DNA of 64,000 nucleotides from positions 371,468 through 435,467 of the forward strand of contig NW_019774125.1 of NCBI RefSeq assembly GCF_001039355.2, in the 5' to 3' direction. The translations under genes were made by a program, and so were the position numbers. The DNA comes from Lingula anatina (lineage: Eukaryota > Brachiopoda > Lingulata > Lingulida > Lingulidae). This document shows positions 48,756 through 59,624 of the stretch, in pieces. A model generated the notes under the pieces. That model was not told the DNA's origin and searched no databases. It worked only from the letters and a program-made list of their open reading frames with translations. Each line of letters opens with the position of its first letter. Positions within the stretch are counted from its first letter, which is position 1.

Positions 48756-49252
48756 GTTCATTAATGACTTGTTCACATCTGTCTTGTAATAACCTTTTTT
48801 ATGCTATGCTAACGAGTAAAACATATGAGTCATCCCGAAAGCACAAATGATTGATTTTTGGATTTAACATATGACAGAATTACATCTTTCATTCTTTTGT
48901 GTCATGCATTTGAAAAACATTAATGTATTAAAGAATGAATTGTTATGAACATATATCAACAATGTATTTGTACCGCCCCATCCCCACGAAAAAAAAAAGA
49001 ATGAAAAAAAAAAGAAAAAAGCAAGAAAAAAAATTCTTCACGAATTAAACAGTGTACAAATGGCAAATGGATTTCTTTAACAATAGCAGATCAATTGTTG
49101 ACTTTTCCCTACGCTTTTCCAATTTGCTTTACACAATTGTCCGCCTAGATTTATACGTCAAACGCAATACGTCTTCTTCTTAGTGTGACGTCATAAAACA
49201 TGTGACGTGTCGTTTGTTTATAGTTTCATAGCGCATTTCGCATTTCGGCAAC
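48756..49252. other. Intergenic and 5' UTR of the next gene
   Basis: A-rich tracts near 48990-49030 and no coding sequence. The last part is probably promoter and 5' UTR. A TGACGTCA palindrome (CRE-like) occurs at about 49187-49194, and a related TGTGACGTGT at about 49201-49210. Confidence 0.5.
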
Positions 49253-49294
49253 ATGGATGTTGCTGTGTATTGCTTCGCGTATATTTTACGATGA
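49253..49294 (+). CDS. 13-codon upstream ORF overlapping the next start (ATGA)
   Basis: ATG in good context (CAACATGG), 13 codons, then TGA whose first two bases are the last two of the ATG of the main frame at 49291. The arrangement suits termination-reinitiation control. Translation is inferred only. Confidence 0.4.
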   Translation: MDVAVYCFAYILR

Positions 49295-52200
49295 AATCAA
49301 GGAGATTATTCTTTATATACTGTATTACTGTAGCGTTATTCGATCGCTACTTCCTGCGGACATTCCCACAGGAGAATAGGTAAGTTTATGGAAGTGAAAG
49401 AATGTGATGTGATAGATTTTTAGATGGATTGAAGTAAACGCACGTAAGTACAGTCATTTTAAGATATTTCCATTCACGTTACTCAAAATAACGTGTTCTA
49501 AGTTTTCTACTATCGGCGTGACATTACATCTCTTAGAAAGCACTTTGCCGAGCAGTTCAGATATAGAAGCTAATTACACTTATTTCATCTTTAATTACAT
49601 GACGCAATTAAGACAAATCCACGAAAACTTTACTTGGAATTTTTTGGGTTCCATTTTAGTGGAAATAACACTACTTCACTTGCCGACATTGTTGCCCCTG
49701 TGGCAAAAGTGGGTAAGATAACCCTTCCGCTGACCACTGAAGATCTGCTGGCCACGGATATTTACGTCATTGGAAATGCTGACAGTAATTTCGCGTCAAG
49801 ACATGGTAAGTAGTTTTATATATTGATATGAGGCATAGGTTAGCTTATGTACGTTATTAGATAAACCGCAATTTACCGTATGTTTATCTAGTGTGATTTC
49901 TAACTTCTCCATTCGGATTATTGGTATTTTAATCAGATATAATATCTATTCCATTCACTTCAATGATGATTATTTTTCATTGTAAGTTATCATAATTACT
50001 TAAAGAAAAATAACCACATAAACAGACTGCCGGAGGTTTTTTCCTGTAAAAATCTTAATTCATGTTAGATTTCAATTTTCACGAATAATGCAATCGTAAC
50101 TAAAGGCTAGGCTACTTTTGGTATTACATTTGGAATAAAATATGAGACGCTCCTGAATTCTTAGACAAATGTAGAATATATTCCTTATCATCACAGCATC
50201 CAGCGCTGAGCCTGACCAGGCACGTACGTGCGCACAGCCAGAGCTCTGGAACCAGGCCCTGCAGCGTACTGGAGTCAAGGGACGAGCTGCTGGCTCCACA
50301 GGACAGAAACACGAGGCATCTACTTCAGCTGTCTGGGGCTTAGATGCCGCCAGGGCGTTGTACCGGTGTGATTTGGTTGACCAGGTTCCTGCTCGAAAGA
50401 CCGGGACGACCAGCGGTAAGCAGTGATTATTCTAGGCTATTCTCAATAAAGCTGGGCCTATTTTCAACTTTATTTGGGTTTGTCATTTTCTCATTTATTT
50501 ATTTCTCTCTTTTGTTATAGAAAATATGTACAAGTAAATATAAATATATATATATAAGCTTATGTGCACATACATAAAATCTCTAACATTCATAATTTCT
50601 CTCTTTTATTATTTTAAGAAATTTACACAGGTTTTTAAAAACATTAATATTTCTGGATGAAAAAAGAATAGGGCGGGCCGACACCCGATGATTCAAATAA
50701 CATTTATTTATTTGTTATCTAAATTACATAGATATTTTGAGTTTGACAAAATGGATAAAAGCAAAATCCAGCCTGTGATTTTTCAGATTATTTTGCATTT
50801 GGTGACATCGTGTCGTGGATTACAGTTGGCTTTAACTCTATCCAAGAGGATATCAAGACGTTTTTGAAGAATGCGCAAGACGGATTTACCGGTAGGCCCT
50901 AAATACTACGTTATAGATCGCAAATTTCCTTTCGTCAAACCATTTTTGAGATACTCAAGGGTCATATCAATCTGACATCTTCTTGACAACTGATGGACTT
51001 TCTTTCGGTATGCTGGGATATTGCCTTACATAGCCTACGTATAAGAAAATAAACCTTGAAAAAAGGCTGGAATTCAAATCTACCTAATATATGAGCGAGT
51101 AATATATATTTCAAAAGTGTCCTTACGCAGTTCACTAAATTACATTAACATTGTGTTTTTAAGTCCTAAAATGCGCAACCTTCCAACGTACAACTCTGCG
51201 TCTTTTTGACGAAAAGTTTCCCTAATTTTGAGGACAGTTGAATAGTTAGCATTCATTTTTCTCTTCATAATGAGATAGTTATGATAAAAGTAACTGTGCC
51301 CTAGGGTTCACAGAACCTATTTTCAACAGCACGTTCTTATTAATATATTTCTGTCAATTAATAAATACGATTTATTATTTATAATTCTAGGTTACCGTTC
51401 AGAGATGAAAGACAGTAGGGTTAGAACACGAACCCAAGTGGCAACTGAGTGTGGTAGGGACAAGAGGACAGAGACGTTTGTCTCATGGTGTACAGCATAT
51501 ACCTGGAGTGTCTCTAACACCACCCAGTGCTGGGGCAGGTTAACGGACGATGTAGCACGTGGACGACCGGATATAGGCAAAAGTTTTGATACTGGTAGGA
51601 TTCTTTTTTTTTTCTCAACACTATAATCTAAAGAAATATAATCTCTTTGAGGCATAGCTGTGAATCCTACACATTTAACCTGTTGTATTCGCATTATGTT
51701 GTTCATAAGCATCGTCTTATCATCCTGACTGAAAGATGGACTCGTTACGTATACATTGTATATGTTAAGTTCAAACGTTTCATATCGTTTCAGTGCGACT
51801 AAATTCTTTTAACATATGTTGTTTATTTATTTATTTATTTATTTATTTATTTCAGTCCTCCCAAGCGACCCTGTTAGAATTCTCAAACCACCACTGGTTA
51901 GTGAAGCAGACATGTACGGCTACTGGGGCGAGCTTGCCACTTTAATAGGTATATCACAGTTTCCTGGCTCTTCTTGACAAATACACCGCTTCTTAGAAAA
52001 ATTAAAAGCCATCATGCTGTACCAAAAAAAAACTAGTTCTGCTTAAACATTCACTAGATTTCTTGTGGTAACTTAAATTGAATAAAAAAAAAACAATTAA
52101 GCAGATCCATATCTATTGCGACATCTGTAGACGTGTGCATTTATTCTGTTGTATGATGAATCAGTGTTATGGCACTATAGTGACTTTTTATATCTGCAGT

Positions 52201-55129
52201 GGACAGAGTCAATGAAACAACACGGGAAACGTTCGACTGGGCGTCTGAACAAGCTTGGCAGTACGGGAAAAAGATAACGCCGCACCTGAGGGACGGTCTG
52301 TTGAGGGTTCATCGGTTCCTCTCGGGTGTCTCGCCTAAAGAAAAAGCCTGCGGTCACCACGACTCCAGCCTGGTGAAACTTGGTTGTGAAGGAATTTTTG
52401 AAGCATCTGTATGGGCCAAGTCGGTGACTGGGTTTCCAGAGAGAGGATTTAAGTCCCTAACGGGCCTATTCTCAACAACAACAACAACCGACCCCCGGGA
52501 GGAAGCTTGCGCCGGTTATGAAAACCCTTTCGCATACAACGTATGTCTCTTGGCATTTGACACCTCGTCGTTCCTGGACAGCTTCATGGTAAAGACCGGG
52601 AAATTTCTGGATAAATACGTCATCGATCCTCTCTTGGCGATATTGGACGATCCGCATAGCTTTGTCCAGCACTTGATTAACACAATCGAAACCCTTACTC
52701 GGCCCATTGAGGAGGCTTACAAGGAAGCCCTTGACTTGGGAAACAAAATCACTGTTAGATTTACACAGACACTGGGACCAGAAGTTATTACCGGTACGTG
52801 CCAGTTTTTCTTGCAATATTAAAAAGTTGAGAAAATAGGTTATTAAGCAGAAGGTCCACATTTGGTTATAAACATACTTCAGAAGTTAAACCGAATGAAA
52901 ACAAGGTTTGACATGTATGAATTTGTTTGTCAAATTTTATGTGATTAGTGGTTCATTAACTTATTCTGATTTGTTAATATTATTGTATTTCTATATTATT
53001 TTTTATCATATTGCAGCCTTTTTGCACGAGGTTAGGGATTGGATGGCCTTCAAAACGGGCGCAATTTGGCGGCGCTGTACAAAACGCACATTGCTACGCC
53101 TGTGTCACCTGGTTGTTTGTGGCTATATCTGCACTTTTGGTGTAGCGTTCTTGGCTTTAGCTTTGGTGATGAAAAGAGAGTCTTACCGTAGAGGTAAGCG
53201 GGTTTGGATGACATATAATGACTATATGCTGATAGCTAGTGCTTGAATGAAAAAAAAAAACAATTTTTCGCCATAAATGTCTTGATTAACTGTTTAAACT
53301 AGGTAAGTATATTTCAAAATACTACTACATTGTGTAGGAAATCTGCACCTTCGATTACTCGTCCCGTGTACTTTTCTTTGTAGAGAAAAAAGCAAGGCAG
53401 GCCAGACTAAACGTTGACACTCTTCCTGGAGGCATTTCCCGGGCCACACAGATAAAACTAGAGAAATCCCTCCTCAGTCAACAACACCGGGTCCTGTCGC
53501 TGAGAAGGCAGTTAAAACTAGAGAAAAAACGCACCAAAGAATTGAAAGAAGACCTCTCAAAAGCCAAGAAAGCGCACCAGGAATGCCTTAAAAGGCAGCG
53601 GGAGAAAGATGCTTCACTCTACGAGTTGCAAGAACGGGAACTGGAACTGGAGCGTCAAATTATAAGAGAGAGCGCACGGCTGAGGGAAGTGATTAAGGAG
53701 AACAAGAAGGCCGTTGACAAAGAGCGCGATCTCATCCACGCACGGTTCAATAGATGGGAGAGAGTAGAAAACAGGTTTAAGGCCTGGTCTAAACCTCTCA
53801 TCCGTCACATCAATGAGCAGAGAGCCAAGGCCTGGGACCTCAGCAGAGAGAAGAGAGAAGCCGAGGCTTTGGTTTTGGCGCAAAACATCGCCAACAGCGA
53901 CGCGCCGGATCACTCCACACAGCACTCTGGGGTACAGAACAACCAAACCGTGGGGAGTGACGCGGCAGAGGCGTCCAGCAGTGAGGAAAGTTTCCTCTCC
54001 GCCAGAGATGAAGTTGACGGAGAGGAGAATGCCCATATTTCGGACTTGAAAGCTGTGAGTGAACCGGAGACAGCTGGTGGAGAACGCAGTGATGGCACAG
54101 AGGGGAAAGATAATGACCTACCTTCCACCGCCCCAGTATGTATCCATGTCTGATACCTAATCAGTGTCTCTTTTTCGTACGATAAATATTCTTAAAGTGA
54201 TTCACTTAATTGTTTTAACACAAATTTTTATAGGTTACGATTTTTACACTATCTACACATGTACATTGTTTCACTATATTGATTAAATTTGAACTGATAT
54301 CCATTGACAGTTTAATTTGAGAAGCAATGGAAATTTTGTAACCAATCCAAATACATTTTTCATTACCCACTGCAGTTTGATATCAGTGTTGATGGAGCTG
54401 TTTTCTACGTAATTGTGTTATTATAAAATAATAAATAATATATATTTTCCACAGGCATCAGATCCCGGCCGGGAGAAGTCACCGTCAGCCAAGGAGCGTT
54501 ACGCAGTCCCGTCACATTACCTTCTTCCTAAGGGACCGTACGTGCCCCTTACTAAACTGGAGTACATACGTATGAAGATGATGGCAGTGAAATTAGACCC
54601 AACAGATGAGACGGTGCAGGGAGAATACCATATCATATACAGCAATTTTGCGCCTGTCATGATGAAGAATCTCGCTCCTACGGCCCCAGATCACGCCCTG
54701 CCACCTCCAGATATCTACCCGGAGAGCAAGACCTGGGTTGAGATTCACCAGGCACTGCCGGAGGAGCCGAAAACACCCGAACAGCAGCAGGCGGACGAAG
54801 ACGAAGTGAATTTTCACCTGGAGTTGATGGACGCTAAGGAGCGCATCACCAGCGTCCACCCAAAGATGCCAGTGGAGTCTGTCCGTCTTCTGGCCCACAT
54901 GGTTGTGTGGAAGGCGAATACAAATTTGGGTAAATTGGTTCAGGACGTGGAGAAGAAAGTTCGTGAACGCACTCCAAAACCGAAGGAGAAATTTGTCATA
55001 CCACCTCACTGGGTGCAGAGAAGACGCAATAGGAGAGGATTTTTGGTGTACTACAGAATGTTCAGTCCAATTTTCAATGCCGCTAGACTCCTTCTCGAAA
55101 ACATAGACTGGCTTGAAATTCTTTCTTAA
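49291..55129 (+). CDS. Uncharacterised single-pass membrane protein with long coiled coil, about 1017 aa
   Basis: Exons 49291-49379, 49660-49805, 50197-50415, 50787-50891, 51391-51594, 51856-51948, 52200-52793, 53017-53193, 53384-54135 and 54455-55129 (TAA) give 1018 codons with every phase consistent. I recognise no family. Residues 1-20 form a signal peptide or anchor (MKSRRLFFIYCITVALF). Residues 30-500 look luminal or extracellular, with cysteines and glycosylation sequons (NNTT, SNTT, VNET). A single membrane helix lies at about 511-534 (CHLVVCGYICTFGVAFLALA), followed by basic residues. A charged coiled coil spans about 560-680. A Ser/Glu-rich acidic linker spans about 705-795. The last exon encodes a compact 224-residue Pro-rich domain (YLLPKGPYVPLTKLEY, VIPPHWVQRRRNRRG). 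Introns 2-8 are all phase 1. A receptor, tether or trafficking role is possible but nothing here decides it. The start was chosen for its hydrophobic leader. Confidence 0.85.
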
Positions 55130-55277
55130 ATAGTATAGTATAGCAGTATCATGATAAAAAATGCAAAAAAATTATTCATTATTACAGGAAAGCGCTTCTT
55201 TAAAACACTTTTAAAGTATTAAAATATGCGTAAATCAGTTACATATTTTATTTCACTTATTTCACTTTCATGAAGAT

Positions 55278-55342
<65 letters not shown>

Positions 55343-57272
55343 CTGTGATATCTTTAAATATTCAATCATTTTAACAGCATTCTGACCATATCAGAATCTG
55401 AATTTTAACGAATGTTTGTTTGTCCGTTATCAAATCGAAATGTTTAGAATAGAAATAGAAATTGATAATGAGATTATTTTTCTACAATTTTTATACATTA
55501 CGTAAAGAGAAGTAAAATTAAAGATATTTGACTCAGGCCTTTTTTGTGTTGTTTATCGAGAAAAACACTCCAAGGTGAAAAAGATTTTAAGGCAAAAATA
55601 ATAAATAAATAAATGAAAAATGAAATCATCATCTCAGTGCACATAATTTTCTTCAAATAACAACATGGCTGCATTGTCTTTGGAAGTCCTGTGGCAATGA
55701 TAAGATTAATAAGAAAGACCACATTTCAAAGTTACCTTTATATGGTTTTTAAAAGTATCAATTCTCTCCGATCTGACACACACCTTGAAAACGGGTAGCG
55801 TGGTCCCATATACCGGTTAATTCAGGATCCTTAGGTGCCGAGTCTGGTAGTTGGGTAGGCCTGTCAGTGCAAATACCAAGAAAAACATTTTGAACTCAAA
55901 AGGAAACAGGTATTTTGTTTTCGTGGGATGCCCGTAAGGAGTGGGTCAACGATAGACCTATACATGTACCGGTAGGCCTACTTTGATACATCAAAAAACA
56001 TAAATGATCGGATGACCGGGACGGTACGGCTGTTAATAAATTTTTTCTTAATCAGATCCATTTGAGGGAGAGTAAAGAGATAACAATATCCGAAGATGAA
56101 AAGCGTCATCCTGTCGCAGATTTCTCTCATGCGCGAGTAGATAAAAGGGTCGTGAATGAACCAGAGTCATATCTGTGAAAAATCAACCTGTGACCCTTGT
56201 ACAGGATAATTAAGCCCCACCCCACCCCCACCCGATATCACAGAGGCCTTTTGTATATCCTGTTCATTAAAACTCCTACACTATAGATAAAAAATCGACT
56301 TCACAGACAAATATACAAGAAACGGGCATATCTGGTAAAGAACGCGTTCCCCCTGATCATCTCAAATATCACTTCAGAAATACGGAAATATCAATTCAGA
56401 AATTCTAAACGGACTTGGAGCAACCTCTGCGTTGGAGACTAATGGCATACTATAGGGCCCGTAATTGTCGTATATAATTATACTTCCGCAAGTTAACCAT
56501 CCGTTACTTGTTGCAGAACAAGTTGTCCACTGAATGCGACATATATATATAAGAGTGTAATTATGTTACCCTCTACCAGGGTCGGATATAAATTATATGC
56601 AATTTTTTCCAACGCGACAATGGAGACATGTGCCATGAATTCGCCGGAGACATATATCTGTGAATCTCTAGTGAAAAATCGATCTGTGACCCTTAATTTG
56701 TAGAGGGTACAATTATCTTATCTAATACCTTGAGCCCATATAATTTCACACCTTGAATACGGACGCAATTATGTTGTTCAAAGCACTGGTCGTGGGCAGA
56801 AAAGTGCTCCGACGACAAACTTATTAGGTGCTCAGTCTCGACGAGATACGCTGGAAGTTCAACAGCTCAGCCTTTGATATACGCACCCATTTGGACCAAA
56901 AGGTTTGATATTTCTGGATGTATGTGCAGCATCTTAAGATTATTCTAGATTAATCTGATGGAAATTTATCTGCGTAGTCTGTTGGTAACTTTTGAAATTA
57001 AAATTTTCAGTTATTTCTACACTTATTTAAAGTAAAGGGTATATGAGGCAGGCCACGCAGTGCTCGAAAGCTTTGTCAGCAGGGATAGCTTTAATTTAGT
57101 GTACAAATTAAAATAAGTTTAATACTGGTATTATAAGTTTTCTAGATTATGTTGGTTAAAAAGATTACATGTCACTGCTTCTGTCACTATTTCGCAGGCT
57201 CAGTTGCTTCAATAATATATATTCATATAACTGAAGGTGTTACTTTGATTCATAATTATTTTTTTTCTATAT
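55130..57272. other. Intergenic stretch with (TA)n and MITEs
   Basis: A (TA)n run at about 55281-55337, AT-rich sequence and a MITE at 56567. The part near 57265 ends in a pyrimidine tract and CAG (57272-57274), so a non-coding first exon of the next gene probably lies here. No coding gene is supported. Confidence 0.5.
56567..56709. mobile_element. MITE with TACCCTCTAC ends
   Basis: It starts TACCCTCTACCAGGGTC and ends GACCCTTAATTTGTAGAGGG plus TA, an imperfect inverted repeat related to the element at 46937. AATTAT occurs near both edges. Confidence 0.6.
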
Positions 57273-57297
57273 TCAGAACTTTACAAGCTAAAAAACC

Positions 57298-58107
57298 ATG
57301 AAAATTGCACTGACCGCCGCTGCATTGTTACTGTTGGTGCATTTGGTGGAAGTAACCAGTGAGAGATCAAGGAACCAAGTTCATTCCGTCCAGAAACGCT
57401 ATACATTAACCAAAGGTCTTGCTCGCCAAAAAGCCTGCGGCTCCACGACCTGCAAGTACGTAAATCTGTACTTTTGGTATTATTAATTATGGATTATGAA
57501 GCCAATTCAGAATAAAATAAAATAAAAATATTCTGATTGAAGAATATTCGGTATATTTGTCTGATACCTAAATCTCTATTTGCTTTTAGCATAATTTACA
57601 ACATATAGTCCAATGATATTTTTGTATACGTAAGTGCACTTATACATGTACTGTGCCCTGCTTTGCAAGGAAGGCTCCAGAGAAAATGATAAATCCTAAC
57701 TGTATTGAAAGCTTACAGTGTGCGCTGAGGCTATAAATAGAAAATGAATTAAAAATGAACAGCGACAAAAATAAATGAGTGACTACCAAACTGCTTCACG
57801 GGCACCGGGGACGCAACAGCCATAGGCCTATTTATAATGGTGCCCAGACCATCATATCAAAGGAACTGTTGAATGCATTTTCTACTTTAATTTCAGGGTG
57901 TCGGGCTGTGAGTCCGGGGGTGGATGGTTATTTGTGTCGTATTCTGCGGGCTGGCACATCCGGGGCTCTGACCGTGGTTGCTGTGGCAACTACAGCGGCT
58001 GTTGCAGGCATGCTTCCGACGCGTGCTACTGGCACGACTACACGTGTCGCTGTTGTATCCCTAGCTGGGCTTGTGGACCCCAATGTAAGAAAGCACCGGG
58101 ATGTTGA
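57298..58107 (+). CDS. Secreted cysteine-rich peptide precursor, 122 aa
   Basis: Two coding exons, 57298-57455 and 57897-58107 (TGA), join in phase. A clear signal peptide (MKIALTAAALLLLVHLVEV, cleavage near residue 20) is followed by a short propeptide ending in QKR, a likely dibasic processing site. The mature part of about 88 residues has 14 cysteines, the last residue being one, including adjacent pairs (GCC, GCC, RCC) and many Gly, Ser and aromatic residues. An even number of cysteines suggests seven disulfides. I cannot match the spacing to a named family; defence, venom or signalling roles are all possible. The intron falls between the second and third cysteines. An AG acceptor before the ATG implies a non-coding first exon. 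AATAAA signals cluster at 58315-58340. Confidence 0.8.
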
Positions 58108-58314
58108 CACCCTGTCATATATATATATCATTAATTGAAACGAACACTTACTAACCAGGCCACGACACAGCTCTTACACAGAGATAACAGTTTGTAGATT
58201 CTACGACGAGATTCTCGTAAATGAAACGGTTGAAGGACTGATAGCGTTTGTAAAAGAACACTGTTACACTATTAACAATTTCAACAATCACAGCTGTCAC
58301 ATAAAATAAACGTA

Positions 58315-58340
58315 ACAGAAATAAAGAAGCCGAGAATAAA
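58315..58340 (+). terminator. Polyadenylation signals of the cysteine-rich peptide gene
   Basis: Three AATAAA hexamers in 26 bases, about 210 bp after the stop. Confidence 0.6.
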
Positions 58341-59600
58341 GTTTGCCTCTAGAATATGTTTCATTGTGTCTTCTGATATGTGCACGTAGGGCCTACTGGT
58401 TGGCCACACCTAGGATCGGGAAAGATACCTGAGCAGCCCTCCCCCGAGAAGTATTTGAAAAAATTAGTATGTAATTTTGTAATTTAGTATAATTTTCACC
58501 AAAGATTCCAAATATGGAAGATGACCAGCTACTCCGTAATGTGTGCAAAATTGTGACAAAGCAAAATGCCTCCCCTTAGAATATTTGGGAAAAATTAAGC
58601 AATAGGCCTATATGATGTAGTTAAGTGTCATTTAAACCATATGATTGGTCCCCCAAAAAGAAGTTTGGCAAACATTTTATTGATCACCCCCTCCCCCCCC
58701 CCCCAACCCTTCAAAAAATCCTGGACCCGCCCCTGAAAACGATCGATGCAGTGCATGAAGGCGCGCATATGGGTCTCTTTTAAATGGGCAATACGTATTT
58801 TTTTAAACTAAGAAAGTGATTAGTAGGCCTATCATCGTTAAACATGAGATTTGCACTGGTGAATTTCACACAGTTTAACTTAATGTCCTGCAAAGTTGCG
58901 ATTTTACATCGCGAGCGCTATACCTATTCAAATCAACAAATGACTGCCTGTGTGCGATCATATTCGCCTTCTTGATGTAGGCCTATGCCAATGCCAAATT
59001 TAACGTTTATAGGCCTACAGCAATCCACGTCATCCACTTCTGAGCAGATCTAGAAAAAGTGTCATTTCTTGTTCAAAATGAGTCCCACATTCCACTATTT
59101 TTATGTCAATCACAAAAAAAAAAAAAATAATAATAATAATAATAGGGGCCTAATAATAATAATAATAATAACAATTTACGTGTAGGCCTATACGCTCACT
59201 GCGTAGGTGCGTACAGGTAGCACTGGCTAGTATAGCAGCTGTTACCAATTATCTTATACTATTTTAGGAGCCCCTGGTATACTGGTTTCAGTGGTATAAG
59301 TTGCTATGTAGGCCTAATCTAACAGTTCTGGTAGCGGGTAGCTGCTCAGTGCAGTCTCAGAACGTTACATTTACCAAGAACTGAGCACGATGACACTCTG
59401 AGACCGTGACACCGGACATTTTCCTTTACTACGTTTCCAAGACGAAAGGCTACTTTATTGATTTCACAAACACATATGCAGTACGAATAGTTAAATAAGT
59501 TCACTGTACAATAAAAACATGACCACAAAGCTGAGTATGCACACGAGAAAGCGCGAATTTAGTCGAGATTTTGGCGTCTTATAATCTCCAAACACCAAAG
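58341..59600. other. Intergenic stretch
   Basis: No gene supported. The short phrase TAGGCCTA recurs many times (for example 58610, 58825, 58977, 59010, 59185). A C-rich stretch near 58690 is followed by CCGCCCCTGA, and a (TAA)n tract lies at 59129-59170. The end is probably STRAD promoter and 5' UTR. Confidence 0.5.
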
Positions 59601-59624
59601 AGTAAGTTTCCACAGACATGTACG

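Noticed and set aside
52472-55009. Long minus-strand frames (up to 140 aa) opposite the unknown membrane protein
   Set aside because: They are shadows of GC-richer coding exons; the plus strand has consistent phases and splice sites.
57779-58138. 119-aa plus-strand frame overlapping the cysteine-rich peptide
   Set aside because: Another frame of the same exon; the spliced frame with the signal peptide and 14 cysteines is far more convincing.
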